A stretch of DNA of 64,000 nt from Bizionia myxarmorum. GTDB taxonomy: Bacteria > Bacteroidota > Bacteroidia > Flavobacteriales > Flavobacteriaceae. Of this stretch, positions 1-8,700 are shown in pieces. Location of the stretch: contig NZ_VSKK01000005.1 in assembly GCF_008086205.1 (NCBI RefSeq), forward strand, positions 62,001 through 126,000. The letters are read 5' to 3'. A program made the translations under genes and the position numbers. The notes under the pieces are model-generated. The model saw nothing but the letters and a program-made list of their open reading frames with translations, did no database searches and had not been told where the DNA came from. Numbering within the stretch: the stretch's first letter is position 1; each line of letters begins with the position of its first letter.

Positions 1-2
1 GC

Positions 3-221
3 ACTTCCGACATAGATGGTCATAAAAATAGTGCATCCGTTTTAATGGCATCTAGTTGGTTTGCCAATCAGAAATTCGGGAATGAATCGTGCTTATTTTT
101 CTCCTTTACAGAAGATGAAAATATTCATTCACTATTCGATTTAATAAAAGAGTTTAATACCAATTTAGAAACAAACAATCCTATAAAAGCGGTTGTCGTT
201 CCTATTGAAAAATTTATATAA
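3..221 (+). CDS. C-terminal fragment of a small protein, possibly PII-like
   Basis: An open frame enters from the left edge and stops at TAA 219-221, leaving 72 residues that end in KAVVVPIEKFI. The start lies outside the window. The small alpha/beta pattern with a terminal hydrophobic strand would suit a PII-like or ferredoxin-like fold, but this is only an impression from the pattern. It lies 18 bases upstream of the DUF2892 gene on the same strand, so the two are probably cotranscribed. Function unknown. Confidence 0.6.
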   Translation, partial: TSDIDGHKNSASVLMASSWFANQKFGNESCLFFSFTEDENIHSLFDLIKEFNTNLETNNPIKAVVVPIEKFI

Positions 222-239
222 CCTTAAAATTTACTAGCT

Positions 240-467
240 ATGTTAAACACATATTTCAGAATTATCGTTGGCACAATGGTGCTAATAAGTGTATTATTAA
301 CGCAATATGTAGATCCTAATTGGATGTGGTTTACCATATTTATAGGCGTTAATTTAATACAATCAGCCTTTACCAGATGGTGTTTATTAGAAACTATCTT
401 GATGAAACTAGGCCTTAAAAAAGGAGAAGACATTAGTTGTTCAGCCCCAATAAAACGTAAAGCATAG
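240..467 (+). CDS. DUF2892 (YgaP transmembrane-like) membrane protein
   Basis: A 75-aa protein with two hydrophobic helices (about residues 6-24 and 28-45). It has the DUF2892 pattern: a first helix opening with FRIIVGTMVL, then WMWFTIFIGVNLIQSAFTRWC and a short segment giving ILMKLGLKK. In other bacteria this domain occurs alone or fused to rhodanese domains and is thought to be a membrane anchor or dimerisation module in sulfur or redox stress contexts. The ATG at 240 gives a typical family length. The gene is followed by a strong inverted-repeat terminator shared with the convergent nhaA. No specific substrate can be assigned. Confidence 0.8.
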   Translation: MLNTYFRIIVGTMVLISVLLTQYVDPNWMWFTIFIGVNLIQSAFTRWCLLETILMKLGLKKGEDISCSAPIKRKA

Positions 468-474
468 TTTAAAA

Positions 475-543
475 TAATATATCACATAAAAAAAAACCCT
501 AATAAAATTAAGTTATTAGGGTTTTTTTTATGTGATATATTAA
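475..543. terminator. Bidirectional terminator between DUF2892 and nhaA
   Basis: A nearly perfect inverted repeat of about 29 bp per arm surrounds a short AATTAAG loop. The arms contain ATATATCACAT, an A8-9 tract and CCCTAATAA, mirrored on the other side with one A bulged. Each strand presents a GC-containing core followed by a T-run, so it can terminate the plus-strand DUF2892 transcript and the minus-strand nhaA transcript. Confidence 0.85.
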
Positions 544-558
544 TATTTGTATTAAACT

Positions 559-1887
559 TTAATCTTCGATAATCGGCTCATTTTCATAACCTTCTTTCAG
601 TGGACTCAATCGAAGCATGACGTATCCTAAAATAGCGGCAATCAGCGAAGCAATCAAAATCCCAATTTTCGCCGAATCAATATATTCTGGAGAACTAGCA
701 AAAGCCAAACTTGTAATAAAAATGGCCATGGTAAAACCAATCCCCGCTAAAAACGAAACACCTATAATTTGCATTTTCGTAATACTTTCAGGTATGGTTA
801 TTAGTTTAAATTTCTTCGCTAAAAACACAATCAATGGAATACCTATTCCTTTACCAAGCACTAAAGCAATGATAATATGAACAGTTAAGGCGACATCTAA
901 TTCTACATCACTACTAATCATAACGCCTGCATTAGCTAACGCGAAAACAGGAATAATAAAATAGGCCACCCAACCATGTAAACTATGCTCTAACTTCTGC
1001 AATGGAGATTTGAATTTACTAGACCAATCATCCAAGGTATGAACTTGCCTAAGTTGCTGTTTGGATAGAATTGGTTTAGATAACACATTCGCGTCCTTTA
1101 TATTGCGGTATACATCTTCCAGATTCTTTAAAAATGTTTCTGTATGAATTTTTTGCCTAACAGGCACTGAAAACGCTAATAGAATTCCAGCGACGGTAGG
1201 ATGAATTCCCGCTTTTAAAAATAAGAACCATACCGCTATTCCTACTATAATAAGGAAGACTGGTGAATAATAACCTTTATAAGAAATAAAATATACAAGT
1301 GCTAATAAAGCCGCCGCAATTAGCAGCAGTGTTAAGTTAATGGTGCCACTATAAAAAATAGCAATTACTAAAACAGCTCCTATATCATCGACAATTGCAA
1401 AGGCTGTTAAAAATATTTTAAGACTTAATGGTACGCGGTTTCCAAGTACATTTAAAACGGCTAATGAAAACGCAATATCTGTAGCCATTGGTATTCCCCA
1501 ACCTTTTAAAGTCTCTGGGTTTTCATTCATTAAAACGAAAAATAATACCGGTACAATCATACCACCCAAAGCACCAAATAGCGGAAATGCTATTTTCTTC
1601 ATGGAGTTTAATTCACCAATAAGTAATTCACGTTTAATTTCAAGACCAATTAGAAAGAAGAATATGGCCATTAAACCATCATTGATCCATAGAATCAGCG
1701 GTTTTTTGAATTCAAAGCTTTCCGTAACAATTCCTAAATCATATTGCCAAAGTTGCTGATAACTTGAACTGAAACCGGAATTTGCCCAAATAAGAGCCAC
1801 TACTGTAGACATTAGAAGTAAAATACCACTAAAACTTTCTATTTTAATAAACTTTTGAAGTGGGGTTAGCAGTACTTTTTTAAGCAT
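559..1887 (-). CDS. nhaA: Na+/H+ antiporter NhaA
   Basis: A 442-aa inner-membrane antiporter that exchanges cytoplasmic Na+ (or Li+) for external H+, important for pH and salt homeostasis in marine bacteria. Visible family marks are GLEIKRELLIGEL at about 81-93, the ATDIAFSLAVL segment with Asp137, and AIVDDIGAVLVIA with the paired Asp167/Asp168 corresponding to the ion-binding aspartates of the E. coli protein. About twelve hydrophobic segments are present. It is longer than E. coli NhaA (388 aa), mainly through a hydrophilic loop at about 245-290 and a charged C-terminus. A TATCTTTG box sits 32-39 bases upstream of the start. The gene looks monocistronic. Confidence 0.95.
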   Translation of the reverse strand: MLKKVLLTPLQKFIKIESFSGILLLMSTVVALIWANSGFSSSYQQLWQYDLGIVTESFEFKKPLILWINDGLMAIFFFLIGLEIKRELLIGELNSMKKIAFPLFGALGGMIVPVLFFVLMNENPETLKGWGIPMATDIAFSLAVLNVLGNRVPLSLKIFLTAFAIVDDIGAVLVIAIFYSGTINLTLLLIAAALLALVYFISYKGYYSPVFLIIVGIAVWFLFLKAGIHPTVAGILLAFSVPVRQKIHTETFLKNLEDVYRNIKDANVLSKPILSKQQLRQVHTLDDWSSKFKSPLQKLEHSLHGWVAYFIIPVFALANAGVMISSDVELDVALTVHIIIALVLGKGIGIPLIVFLAKKFKLITIPESITKMQIIGVSFLAGIGFTMAIFITSLAFASSPEYIDSAKIGILIASLIAAILGYVMLRLSPLKEGYENEPIIED

Positions 1888-1918
1888 ACGTTGGGTTTTG
1901 GTGAATATTTATTGATTT

Positions 1919-1926
1919 CAAAGATA
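1919..1926 (-). promoter_or_regulatory. -7 box of the nhaA promoter
   Basis: Minus-strand TATCTTTG matches the Bacteroidota -7 consensus TAnnTTTG exactly and lies just over 30 bases before the nhaA start. No clear -33 TTG is visible at the right spacing. Confidence 0.5.
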
Positions 1927-2098
1927 AAGTATTGAATTTTCTTAAAAGAAAAAATGCGTCTATTTTAATATATATTTAAGAAATAAATCTCGAAAAGCTT
2001 TTATACATAAAGAGTTTTAGATTATTAAACGCTAAAATGAAACGATTTTTGCAAAAACACAATCATTTGACAACTTTTTGGAAAGAATAAGGTATAAA

Positions 2099-3265
2099 TT
2101 ATAAGATCGTTTTCTTGTGAAATAATAAATGCACAACAGCAATGGCAACACTTAATGCAATTCCTAAAATAGAAACGCCTGTCCAACCATAATACTGCCA
2201 AGCTACAGCACCCAAACTAGTACCAGCAGAGCCGCCAATAAAGAAACTAACCATGTATATAGTATTTACACGATTTCTAGCCTCTTCGTTCTTGGAGAAA
2301 ATGATATTTTGATTTGTAATATGCAAGCCTTGCATTCCTAAATCAATTAAAATAACGCCAATAACTAATCCAATAATAGAATGTGGCGAAACCAAAAAGA
2401 TACCCCAAGAAATAATCATTAAAACGATACCAAAGAGGATTAGTTTATTCTTACTGACTTTATTGTTCAATTTACCAATAACAGTTGCTCCTAAAGCGCC
2501 CACAATACCAAAAAGACCGAAAAGCCCGGTAATGCTGCTTCCGTATCCAAAGGAATCCTCCATTAAAAAAACCAAGGTTGTCCAGAATACACTTAAAGCG
2601 CCAAATGCTAAAGCACCCCGCAAAGAAGCCAAACGCAATGCGGGTTCTGTTTTAAAATAAAACCATAAGGATTTCATTAAAGTGCTATAACTATCTTTAT
2701 ATGTAGGTTTAATTTTAGGTAGTTTCCATTTTAAAATCACGAATAGGATAATCATCATAACAGCGGCTCCATAGTATACAACACGCCAGCCAAATTGCTC
2801 ACCAATAAAGCCACTTAAAACCCGACTTCCTAAAATACCAATTAAAAGACCGCTCATAACAATTCCAATAGCGCGACCTCTCCCCTCTTTATCAGATAAT
2901 TGTGCAGCTAAAGGCACAAAAAGCTGCGGAATTGAAGATGTAAATCCAATAGCAAAACTACTTATAATTAGCAACCACAACGCATTTGAAAGTGCTGCGG
3001 CAAACAAAGAAACAACCAAAATTAAAAAATCTATTTGCAGAATTTTGTGATTGGAAATTTTATCACCCAAAGGAATTATAAATAATAAACCAAAAGCATA
3101 GCCCAATTGCGTGGTCAACGCCACATTGCTAACCGCCGATTCGGTGACGTTGAAAGTAACCGAAATCAAATGCAATAACGGCTGATTATAATATAGATTT
3201 GCAACGACAAGTCCTGCCGAAATACTCATTAAATATAAAACAGAATTTGATAGAGATGACTTCAT
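2099..3265 (-). CDS. MFS transporter
   Basis: A 388-aa major facilitator superfamily protein with about twelve transmembrane segments in two halves. The opening LVVANLYYNQPLLHLI is typical of the drug/arabinose-efflux-like MFS group common in Bacteroidota. The loop between helices 2 and 3 contains the IPLGDKISNHK motif, a version of the MFS signature G-x-x-x-D-[R/K]. The substrate cannot be read from the sequence. Efflux is more likely than uptake given the group. The gene sits alone between yeiH and nhaA on the minus strand with gaps of over 100 bases on both sides, so it is probably transcribed separately. A perfect 22-bp palindrome lies about 90-110 bases upstream. Confidence 0.85.
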   Translation of the reverse strand: MKSSLSNSVLYLMSISAGLVVANLYYNQPLLHLISVTFNVTESAVSNVALTTQLGYAFGLLFIIPLGDKISNHKILQIDFLILVVSLFAAALSNALWLLIISSFAIGFTSSIPQLFVPLAAQLSDKEGRGRAIGIVMSGLLIGILGSRVLSGFIGEQFGWRVVYYGAAVMMIILFVILKWKLPKIKPTYKDSYSTLMKSLWFYFKTEPALRLASLRGALAFGALSVFWTTLVFLMEDSFGYGSSITGLFGLFGIVGALGATVIGKLNNKVSKNKLILFGIVLMIISWGIFLVSPHSIIGLVIGVILIDLGMQGLHITNQNIIFSKNEEARNRVNTIYMVSFFIGGSAGTSLGAVAWQYYGWTGVSILGIALSVAIAVVHLLFHKKTIL

Positions 3266-3351
3266 TTAATATACTAGTAATTAATTGATTATATGTATTA
3301 ATTTTATGAATTTGAGCTACAGTAATGTTTATGATATCCTAAAGGATCTTT

Positions 3352-3373
3352 ATTATTAATCTAGATTAATAAT
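3352..3373. repeat. Perfect 22-bp palindrome upstream of the MFS gene
   Basis: Two arms ATTATTAAT and ATTAATAAT flank a central CTAG, giving a fully self-complementary 22-bp sequence with no loop. It lies between the yeiH stop and the MFS start. With no loop and no adjacent T-run it looks more like a binding site for a dimeric regulator than a terminator. This is an inference. Confidence 0.5.
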
Positions 3374-3381
3374 TTTGAGTT

Positions 3382-4293
3382 TTAGTTGTTCATTATAAAT
3401 GTTAGGGAACTGATTGAAATGAAAATCCACAGAATTATACCCAAAGCAAATGGTTTAAATCCTGTTTGCTTTATTTCTGAAATGGATAACGTTGTTCCAA
3501 CCAAAAACAAAGTCACTATTAATAATCGTTTTGAAAGCATAGTAATCCTGGTAGTTAAAAACTCTGGCAATGGTAAATAACTGTTTAATAAAATGGCTGT
3601 AATAAAAAATAGAATAAACCATGGAATTTTTATTTTCCCATCCTTGGATTTAAACATAAACATGGATAAAATAGAAACTGGAATAATCCATAATGTTCGT
3701 GCTAATTTTACAGTAGTGGCAATACGTAAAGCTTCATCTCCATATGATAAAGCAGCTCCAACCACGGAACTCGTATCATGAATAGCGATGGCAGCCCATA
3801 AGCCAAATTGATTTTGAGTTAATTCAAAAAAATGACCAATACTTGGGAAAATAAATAAGGCTACAGAATTTAATAAAAAAACCACGCCCAACGCTACCGA
3901 AATAATTTTTGGTTTAGCCTGGATTACAGGAGCCACGGCAGCAATGGCACTTCCGCCGCAAATGGAAGTCCCGGTGGAAATTAAATGACCCAATTTTAAA
4001 TCAATTTTTAGTAGACGGGTTAAAATCCATCCCAATCCTAATGTAGCAATAATAGATAATACAGTTAATATTAAACCTTCTCGTCCTGTTTTTAAGGTTT
4101 CCATGAAAAACATGCCGAAACCAAGGCCAACAACAGAAATTTTGAGTAAATACTGAATGCCTAATTGTTTTAATTTTTCAAAAACGTTACCAAAAACTAA
4201 TGTAAAAATAAAACCTAAAATGAGAGCAAACGGACTGCTTAAATAGCCACTTAAACATAGCGCAATACAGAGTCCGAAAACTACTTTTTTCAT
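3382..4293 (-). CDS. yeiH: YeiH-family (UPF0324) putative sulfate exporter
   Basis: A 303-aa polytopic membrane protein of the YeiH/UPF0324 (conserved hypothetical protein 698) family. It shows the family's central TSICGGSAIAAVAPVIQAK and AIHDTSSVVGAALSYG segments, the second containing the strongly conserved His-Asp. About ten hydrophobic helices are visible. Family members are annotated as putative sulfate exporters and are often linked to LysR regulators; transport has rarely been shown directly. No LysR gene is next to it here. A TACCTTTG -7 box lies about 32 bases upstream. Confidence 0.85.
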   Translation of the reverse strand: MKKVVFGLCIALCLSGYLSSPFALILGFIFTLVFGNVFEKLKQLGIQYLLKISVVGLGFGMFFMETLKTGREGLILTVLSIIATLGLGWILTRLLKIDLKLGHLISTGTSICGGSAIAAVAPVIQAKPKIISVALGVVFLLNSVALFIFPSIGHFFELTQNQFGLWAAIAIHDTSSVVGAALSYGDEALRIATTVKLARTLWIIPVSILSMFMFKSKDGKIKIPWFILFFITAILLNSYLPLPEFLTTRITMLSKRLLIVTLFLVGTTLSISEIKQTGFKPFALGIILWIFISISSLTFIMNN

Positions 4294-4600
4294 CTTATTT
4301 CTAAAATTATAAGGATTTATCGGACAAAGGTATTCAGTTTTGTGGAGCTGAACGTTATTTTACCTTCAAGATTATTTAAACTTTAATGTTCATTTGTCTA
4401 AATTAAATGAGAAACTATTCTTTTAAAATGTATAATTAGCAAACAAAATTTCAAAAAATCAGGAAATAGATTTTTAGTTAGTAAATAGTGATTATTCTAA
4501 ATTAATTACTAATTCGTGAAATTTCGAATTAATAAAAATCACAGAAATAAGTTTTCCAGCCCCTTTAAAAATTCGAAATGATTAAAATATAAAATATGCC
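4294..4600. other. 307-bp intergenic region with the yeiH promoter
   Basis: A gap between the 3' end of the universal stress gene and yeiH, both on the minus strand. It contains minus-strand TACCTTTG at 4325-4332, a good -7 box for yeiH. The rest is AT-rich with no open frame of note, no tRNA-like fold and no clear hairpin terminator. I see nothing else in it. Confidence 0.5.
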
Positions 4601-5443
4601 TTAATCTTTAAAGGCCAACATTAAAAATGGCACTTTAATGTTATAAGCAATTTGCTCTGTTTTATGATTTAGAAATAAATGTTCTAAAAAGCTATGCTGT
4701 TTGCGCATCATGCTAAATAATTCAATATCATTTTCTTCAATATAACTTGTTACCGTTTTCAAATAGTTAGCACCCGTTTTAAAAACAAATTGGTGATTTA
4801 TATTTCTAAAAAAAGTCTCCAATTCTTCTTGAACAACTTTCTGTTTGGCATCCATTTGTTCTTTTTCGGTAACATGAAGCACATCTAGCTTATAATCGTA
4901 ATGTTCGGCTAGGTCAATTAAAATCCCTAAATCTTCTAATTTGTAAGTCGATTGATATTTAGTAGTAAAAAGCACATTTTTAATGCGTTTAACGCCACAA
5001 TCAGCAGGAATAGCCAAAACAGAAACATGACAGCGCTGAAAAACGCGTAGCGTATTACTCCCAAAAATTATTTTCTCCAAATTGGTGGCACCTTTAGTAC
5101 CCATAATAATAAGGTCTATTTTATTTAATTCCACCGTTTGATTGATAGCTGCAACCAAATTATCATAATCTACAACTGGTTTAAAACTATGAAGAAGGTT
5201 GTGATGTTTATTTTCTAAAGTGCTGATTAGTTTTTCCACTTCCGTGTTTGACGATGCAATTAACTCTGAATACAAGGATTCTCCGGGCTTGCTTTGCATG
5301 AGATTGTCAGAGATAAATGTGGAGGATTTAACGACGTGCAGCAAATGAAACTCGCATTCGGTATAAGTAAATAATTCTAATGCATAATTGATAGCATGAA
5401 TAGAATTTTCTGAAAAGTCGGTGGTCAATAATATATGTCTCAT
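4601..5443 (-). CDS. Tandem universal stress protein (UspA family)
   Basis: A 280-aa cytoplasmic protein made of two UspA-like domains, about residues 1-145 and 150-280. The first has the nucleotide-binding pattern G-T-K-G-A-T-N...-F-G-S-N at 115-130, which fits the ATP-binding G-2x-G-9x-G(S/T) motif. The second half (YKLDVLHV, then IELFSMMRKQHSFLEHLFL) lacks the glycines and is probably degenerate. Such tandem proteins are common in Bacteroidota and respond to starvation or respiratory stress. No partner gene is adjacent. The gene is divergent from the gliding operon. Confidence 0.85.
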   Translation of the reverse strand: MRHILLTTDFSENSIHAINYALELFTYTECEFHLLHVVKSSTFISDNLMQSKPGESLYSELIASSNTEVEKLISTLENKHHNLLHSFKPVVDYDNLVAAINQTVELNKIDLIIMGTKGATNLEKIIFGSNTLRVFQRCHVSVLAIPADCGVKRIKNVLFTTKYQSTYKLEDLGILIDLAEHYDYKLDVLHVTEKEQMDAKQKVVQEELETFFRNINHQFVFKTGANYLKTVTSYIEENDIELFSMMRKQHSFLEHLFLNHKTEQIAYNIKVPFLMLAFKD

Positions 5444-5780
5444 TTTCTGCTTTTATTTAAAAAATTACAAGATAGCATTTGAGAGTCATATTTAAAATGA
5501 CAATTATCATTTTATTTTCTTAAAAATATTTTAACAAAAGTAATTATTTTCTTACAGAATAAAATTTTTTTTATTGCATTTCATCGATTAAAGTCATTTT
5601 TCTTTGATGAATTGCTATTTTTCGTATACGTTTGTTTAATCGAAATGTTAAAATTAACACATGAAACAACTTTAAATTATCAACTATTTGAAGCTGAATG
5701 AAAAAACAAATCCCAAATCACGTTTTTTCTGAAATCTGAAAATATCATAGCCTTAAACTAGCTATTTACCTATTAAAAAA
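5444..5780. other. 337-bp divergent intergenic region
   Basis: It separates the minus-strand universal stress gene from the plus-strand sprC-like gene. It is very AT-rich. The only convincing element is the plus-strand promoter at 5603-5634. The following stretch of about 140 bases would be an untranslated leader of the large operon. I found no open frame or riboswitch-like fold by eye. Confidence 0.5.
5603..5634 (+). promoter_or_regulatory. Promoter of the sprC-D-B-F-like operon
   Basis: A -33 TTTG at 5603-5606, 20 bases of spacer, then TACGTTTG at 5627-5634, a full match to the Bacteroidota consensus. Transcription would begin near 5641, leaving a 5' leader of about 140 bases before the ATG at 5781. 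Confidence 0.55.
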
Positions 5781-8700
5781 ATGAAACCACTTAACCTACT
5801 ACATAAAAATAGTAATTATGTTATATGCCTAATGTTGGCATTCATAATGGTGTCGTGGGTTTCTAACGCTCAAATTACTATTTTAAAACCCAATATTGGT
5901 TTTCCACAAGCTTGTGCATCCCAGAGTTTTAATACTTACAATTTTACCTTTTCGTTTTATCCTACTCAAAATTTAGGTTCTGGCAATCAATTTATAATTG
6001 AAATGTCTGATGCTTCAGGAAGTTTCAGCAGTGCTACAACCGTTCAAACCTTAACAAACAATACATCGCCTATTTCAGGAAGCTTTGCAATTCCCACAGA
6101 TACTTCTGGCGAAAACTATAAAATACGCGTTCGTAGTACAAATCCCGTTCAAACAAGTCCGCCTAGTAACGTGTTTTCCGCATACTACGCTATTCACAAT
6201 CAACCTTATGCCATAAACAATTATAACAGTTCTGTTAATTTATGCGAAGGAGAATCCTTTTTAATTGAAGTGGATGATACCGGAACATCAAGTTCGCCCG
6301 TTTTTTATCCAGACTTAAATTATATTTGGTATAAAAATTTTGTTGAAATTTCCGGAGAAACAAGTTCTTCTCTTTCAGTCACCCAATCCGGTTCCTATTA
6401 TAGTATAGTAGATTATGGCTCCTGTGTTATGGATTCTTATTCCAACATTGTAACTGTTAATGTAGCACCAGAAATTACCCCAACCATCCAAACTGCAGAT
6501 GGTTTTTCTACGATATGTCCTGGAAGTACAAAAACTTTAATTAGTGTTTTGCAAAATCCAAATTACACCTATACCTGGTTTAAAGATAACATCGCTATTA
6601 CAGGTAGTAATGCACCAACTTATATAGCTTCTTTGGAAGGTATTTATCATTTAGAAATAGAAAATGGTGGCTGCGTATTTACATCTAATGCTATTTTTCT
6701 AGAAGTAACGGATGTCGATTTATATTTAGATGTTATTTCAAACATGATGTTGGTTCCAGGCGAATCTCTTACTGTAACCGCAACTACAGATGCACAAACA
6801 CCTACCATGCAATGGTATAAAGATAATATAGCCATTTCTGGAGCTACTAATTTAAACTATACTATAATCCAGCCAGGTGCTTATAAAATTGTGGTATCTC
6901 AAATAGTTCCTTGCGTTATTCAAAAAGAAGCGAGCGTAATTGTTATTTTTCCAGACACCATGAATATTGTTATCAATCCTGATGCCTCTTATGTAGCTTG
7001 TTCAAGTACTGCGACCAATTTATCGGCAACTGTTTTTGAAGCGATTTCGGTTTTAGAAACGCTGAACATTTTAAATAACAGTTTAGGTTATATTTATCAG
7101 TGGTATTATTATGGTTCACCAATTTCGGGAGCAGAATCTACAAATTATAATGTTTCAGGTCCTGAAGAAAATGGTCCTTACTTTTTAGAAGTTACCATTC
7201 CTGGTTTTGGTGTTATTTATTCAAATAATATTAATGTGAATTTAGGAATAGATGCTATAACCATTGGTAATGATCAAGATTTATGCAATGGACAAACCGT
7301 AACTTTTTCAAGTAATATAAACGCGCCAGAACATACGTATCAATGGTATAAAGATGGAATTGCTATTTCTGGTGCTACCCAAACAACTTATGCTACCTCG
7401 GATTCTGGAATATATTATTTAGAAGTTATAAATGGTACGTGTCAAAACACATCTAATTACATTAGCATTTCTAGTTCTAGCATTACCGTTACGCCAACTG
7501 CCGCTTTAATAGACCTAATTATTCCGGGTCAAACCAGAACTTTAAGTGTTTTAACTTCAGCAGCTACACCTACTTATACTTGGTTTAGAAATAGTGTATT
7601 AATTTCTGGTGCAACAAACGCTAACTATAATGCAACTTTAGATGGAAGTTATAAAGTAGTTGTGAGTCAATCAGGTGCCTGTTCTTTACAGGAAGAAGTT
7701 ACATTTCAATTGGATTATCCTACAGGTTTTGATATTCAAATAACTGCCGATGCTTCTTATACTGATTGTTCTAGCACTTCTGCCCTACTAACTATTAACC
7801 AATTTTTAGCACAAACCAATGGTGCACCAATAAATATTCTTAATAACACGTATAGTTACGGCTACAAATGGTTTAAAAATGGCATCGCTGTTTCAGGTGC
7901 AACGGCAACGAGTTTAACTGTTAATAATGCCAGCGATAATGGTATTTATAAATTAGAAGTTACTATTCCAGATTTTGGAATAATTTCTACAAACACAGTA
8001 ATTGTTAATTTAGCATTGGCTCCTATTACAATTGAAAATAGCGGTTCACTTTGTCCAGGGCAGTCCACAACACTTTCGGCTAACGTTTCAAGTGCAAGTT
8101 TTGCATACCAATGGTTTGTTGATGGCACCGTAATTTCAGGAGCTACTTCTCCTATATATGTTACAAATTTAGAAGGAACTTATCACCTAGAGGTTCAAAA
8201 CGGAAGTTGTAATTCAACATCTAATAGCTTATCACTTGTTTTTGGTCAAATTAATATTTTTAGCTCCAATCCAGTTGCTGATGTTATTCTACCTGGCGAA
8301 AGCAAAATAATTACTGTTACTACAGATGCTTCAAACCCAGCTTACGAGTGGTTCCATAATAATGTACTTATTACCGGAGAAACTTCGGCAACATTCACTG
8401 CTGTAGAATCTGGTGATTATAAAGTAGTTGCTAGCCAAACTGTAGATTGTACGCTATATGCTGAAAAAAACTTCTTATTAGAAGATCCTATTAATTATAA
8501 TATTGTAATTGCCATAGATCCGACTTATGATTCTTGCACAAGCAATAGTATGCCTATTCAACTAACCGTTTTTGAAGCAATTACTAATACGGGAACTATA
8601 GATATTATAAACAATCCAGACATCACTTTTACGGCGCAGTGGTTTAAAAATAGCACGAGTGTTTCTGGAGAGACCAACACTAGCATTAATTTATCGGATA

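Noticed and set aside
617-880. Plus-strand open frame within nhaA
   Set aside because: It is antisense to a complete, clearly conserved NhaA gene and encodes nothing recognisable.
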